Of a stretch of 64,000 nt of DNA, positions 61,864 to 64,000 are shown in pieces. Source of the DNA: an uncultured Tenacibaculum sp. (GTDB taxonomy: Bacteria; Bacteroidota; Bacteroidia; Flavobacteriales; Flavobacteriaceae). The notes under the pieces were generated by a model. That model was not told the origin of the DNA, ran no database searches, and saw nothing but the letters and a program-made list of their open reading frames with translations. The stretch is from positions 1 through 64,000 of the forward strand of contig CAKZVD010000094.1 in assembly GCA_937922085.1 (NCBI GenBank), read 5' to 3'. Each line of letters opens with the position of its first letter. The stretch's first letter is position 1. The position numbers and the translations under genes were made by a program.

Positions 61864-64000
61864 ATGAAAGAAATAGAAAAAATGGTTTTAGGACTCGATG
61901 TAGGGGTTGCTAGTATTGGTTGGGCATTAATTATGTATAAAAAAGATGGAACCACTGAAATTATAAAGCTAGGCGTACGCGTAAATCCATTAACGGTAGA
62001 TGAGAAAACTAATTTTGAAAAAGGAAGACCATTAACAACCAATGCAGACAGAACTCAAAAACGAAGTGCCAGAAGAAACCTACAACGTTTTAAATTACGT
62101 AGGCAAAACTTACTAGATATTTTATTAGAGAATAAATGGATAACTAACCAAACACCATTAACAGAAATAGGAAAAGGAACTACGCATGTAACTTTACAAT
62201 TAAGAGCAAAAGCAGCAAAAGAAAAAGTAGACTTAGAAGATTTAGCTAGAATATTTTTTGCAATAAATAAAAAAAGAGGTTATAAAAGTAGTAGAAAGGT
62301 ACACAATGAAGAAGACGGACAAGCGATAGACGGAATGGCTATTGCCAAAGAATTATACGAAAACAAACAAACACCGGGGCAATATGTATACAACAGCTTA
62401 ACAGAAGGAAAAAAGTTTGTTCCCGATTTTTACCAATCAGATTTGCAAGAAGAATTCGATTTAGTTTGGAAGTATCAACAACAATTTTATCCCAATATTT
62501 TAGATGCAAATTTATATCAAGGGCTAAAAAACCAAGGACAACAAAATTCTAGAAAACGTTTTTTAGCCATTAAAGGAATCTATACCGCAGAAAATAAAGG
62601 AAAAAGAGACCAAACAAAATTACAGCACTATACTTGGAGGGCAAAAGCCATAAAAGAACAATTAAAAATAGAAGAAGTAGCTTATGTGTTAGTTGAAATT
62701 AATAACAACTTAAACAAATCGAGTGGATATTTAGGAGCTATTTCAGACAGAAGCAAAGAATTGTATTTTAATAAACTAACGGTAGGGGAATACTTATGGA
62801 ATCAAATAGTCAAAAATCAACATATTTCATTAAGAAATCAAGTGTTTATAGGCAAGATTATTTAGATGAATTTGAAACCATTTGGCAAACACAAGCAGCA
62901 TTTTATCCGCAGTTAACCAGTAAGCTAAAAGAAGAAATACGCGATGTTATTATTTTTTATCAACGCAAATTAAAATCACAAAAAGGAGCATTAGATTTTT
63001 GTTCGTTTGAAAGTTGGCAAGAAACTTATATCGACAAAGAAACTAAAAAAGAAAAAACAAGAAGAGTAGGGCGAAAGGTTATTTCTAAATCTTCACCATT
63101 GTTTCAAGAATTTAAGATATGGCAACAACTTAATAATATACAATTCATTCAAAAAGATACTGAAGAAATATGTCATTTAGAAGAAGCAAATAGAAAACTA
63201 TTGTTTGAAGAGTTAAATATACGTGGCGCTTTAAAAGAAACACAAATTTTAAAAATAATAGGCTTATCATCAAAAGAATGGAAAACCAATTTTCCGGAAG
63301 GATTAGAAGGTAATAGAACCAACAAATCACTATACAATGCCTATCAAAAAATAGCAGAAAATGAAGGGTATGGAAACGATTGGGCTAAAAAATCATCTAA
63401 AGAAATAAAAGAAGAACTTACGGCTGTTTTTTCTGATATAGGAATTACTTCAGAAATATTAAATTTTAATGCCAATGAAGCAGGAGAAAATTTCGATAAA
63501 CAACCCGCTTATGCGTTGTGGCATTTATTATATGCTACAGAAGATGATGAAAAAATAACAGCAGAAGATAAATTAATATATGGGAATACATCTGTTATAT
63601 TAAAAAAGAAGTTGGTTGAAAAATTTGGGTTTACACCACCGTATGCCAAATTATTAGCCACAGTTTCATTACAACAAGAATATGGTAATGTATCTAGTAA
63701 AGCCATTCGAAAAATGATTCCGTATTTACAAGCAGGACATCAATATTCGAAAAAAGATAATGAAGGTACAGGTATTGGTGCTTGTGAATTGGCTGGTTAT
63801 AATGCCTCTAAAAGTGAAACTAGAGAAGATAAAGAAAATAAAGAGTATGCAAAAGAATTAAAATTACTACGAAAAAACGAATTACGAAACCCGGTTGTAG
63901 AAAAAATTTTAAATCAATTAGTAAATGTAACCAATGCAGTAACTGAAGCGTATGTATACCCTTATTTAAAAACTCAGAATATTGAACCTGAAAACTATAA
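61864..64000 (+). CDS. cas9: Type II-C CRISPR nuclease Cas9, frameshifted and cut by window end
   Basis: Cas9 N-terminal two-fifths or so, about 712 residues visible. First frame (61864-62865): RuvC-I GLDVGVASIGW with catalytic Asp12 (an ATG six codons in is an alternative start), an arginine-rich bridge helix (residues 60-82, RTQKRSARRNLQRFKLRR), then recognition-lobe helices with KKRGYKSSRK near residue 137. The frame breaks after about residue 328 (QVF), and ends in an artefactual stop at 62863-62865. The -1 frame, starting YRQDYLDEFETIW at about 62847, continues the classic Cas9 sequence and stays open to position 64000, reaching ELRNPVVEKILNQL, just before RuvC-II. One T missing from T3 at 62845-62847 explains it. 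cas1, cas2 and the array must lie to the right, outside the window. Confidence 0.92.

Noticed and set aside
1..64000. tRNA or rRNA genes
   Set aside because: I saw no GTTC-x-A-x-TCC type arms with matching acceptor stems in any intergenic gap; absence judged by eye only.

Overview
The window is a chromosomal segment of an AT-rich Bacteroidota bacterium, almost certainly a member of the Flavobacteriaceae. The evidence is the TAnnTTTG-type -7 promoter elements, families typical of that group (DUF349, DUF368, DUF4369, DUF4932 and DUF2490 proteins, a TamB-like giant, a YjgN/DUF898 protein, plant-type glutaminyl cyclase), many lipoproteins, and a Bacteroidota-style type II-C Cas9. Genus is not decidable from what is here; a marine flavobacterium is a guess. 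I see no rRNA or tRNA genes and no complete insertion sequence.

Layout. 0-9.6 kb: tail of a cold-shock gene, then a leftward block with a DUF349 protein, aroE, two tandem DUF368 (PopT-type polyprenyl-phosphate transporter) genes and a TamB-like envelope protein. 9.7-13.5 kb: tsaD, an orphan double-glycine-leader peptide, two thioredoxin-fold envelope proteins and an S1/P1 nuclease. 13.6-16.2 kb: a tight rightward five-gene cluster (SPFH, DUF4177-like peptide, membrane/PH-like protein, alpha/beta hydrolase, Arc-like ribbon-helix-helix protein). 16.2-30.7 kb: secreted and surface proteins (S15/CocE hydrolase, sortilin-like propeller, DUF2490, DUF819 transporter, a VIT-vWA-TPR-DUF2135 multidomain protein, DUF4932 lipoprotein). 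30.9-35.3 kb: degenerate zinc-ribbon protein plus NIF3 protein, divergent from lpxK across a 20-bp perfect inverted repeat. 35.3-46.3 kb: OmpA-like protein, a frameshifted membrane protein, manC, SprT-like, an ABC ATPase, an aminotransferase/ornithine-cyclodeaminase-like pair, and a YjgN-lipoprotein-SDR operon. 46.4-51.8 kb: amidohydrolase, an SpoU-type RNA methyltransferase broken by an in-frame TAA, a Coq4-motif protein, a frameshifted PD40 protein and a REP-like palindrome. 52-61.3 kb: beta-helix lipoprotein plus glutaminyl cyclase, ribosomal protein L31, FMN glutamate-synthase-like protein, two methyltransferases, an ACT protein, an OmpA/barrel protein and EcsC.

61.3-64 kb: start of a type II-C CRISPR-Cas locus. 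A tracrRNA is readable on the minus strand upstream of cas9, with anti-repeat, nexus hairpin and terminator hairpin. Two near-identical palindromes follow, then cas9, which runs off the window. cas9 carries a one-base deletion after about residue 328; the correct frame is then open to the window end. No CRISPR array, cas1 or cas2 lies in the window.

Four reading frames in the window are interrupted: three by the apparent loss of a single A or T, one by a nonsense codon. This points either to recent gene decay or to base-level sequence errors, and should be settled before any biology is drawn from those genes.
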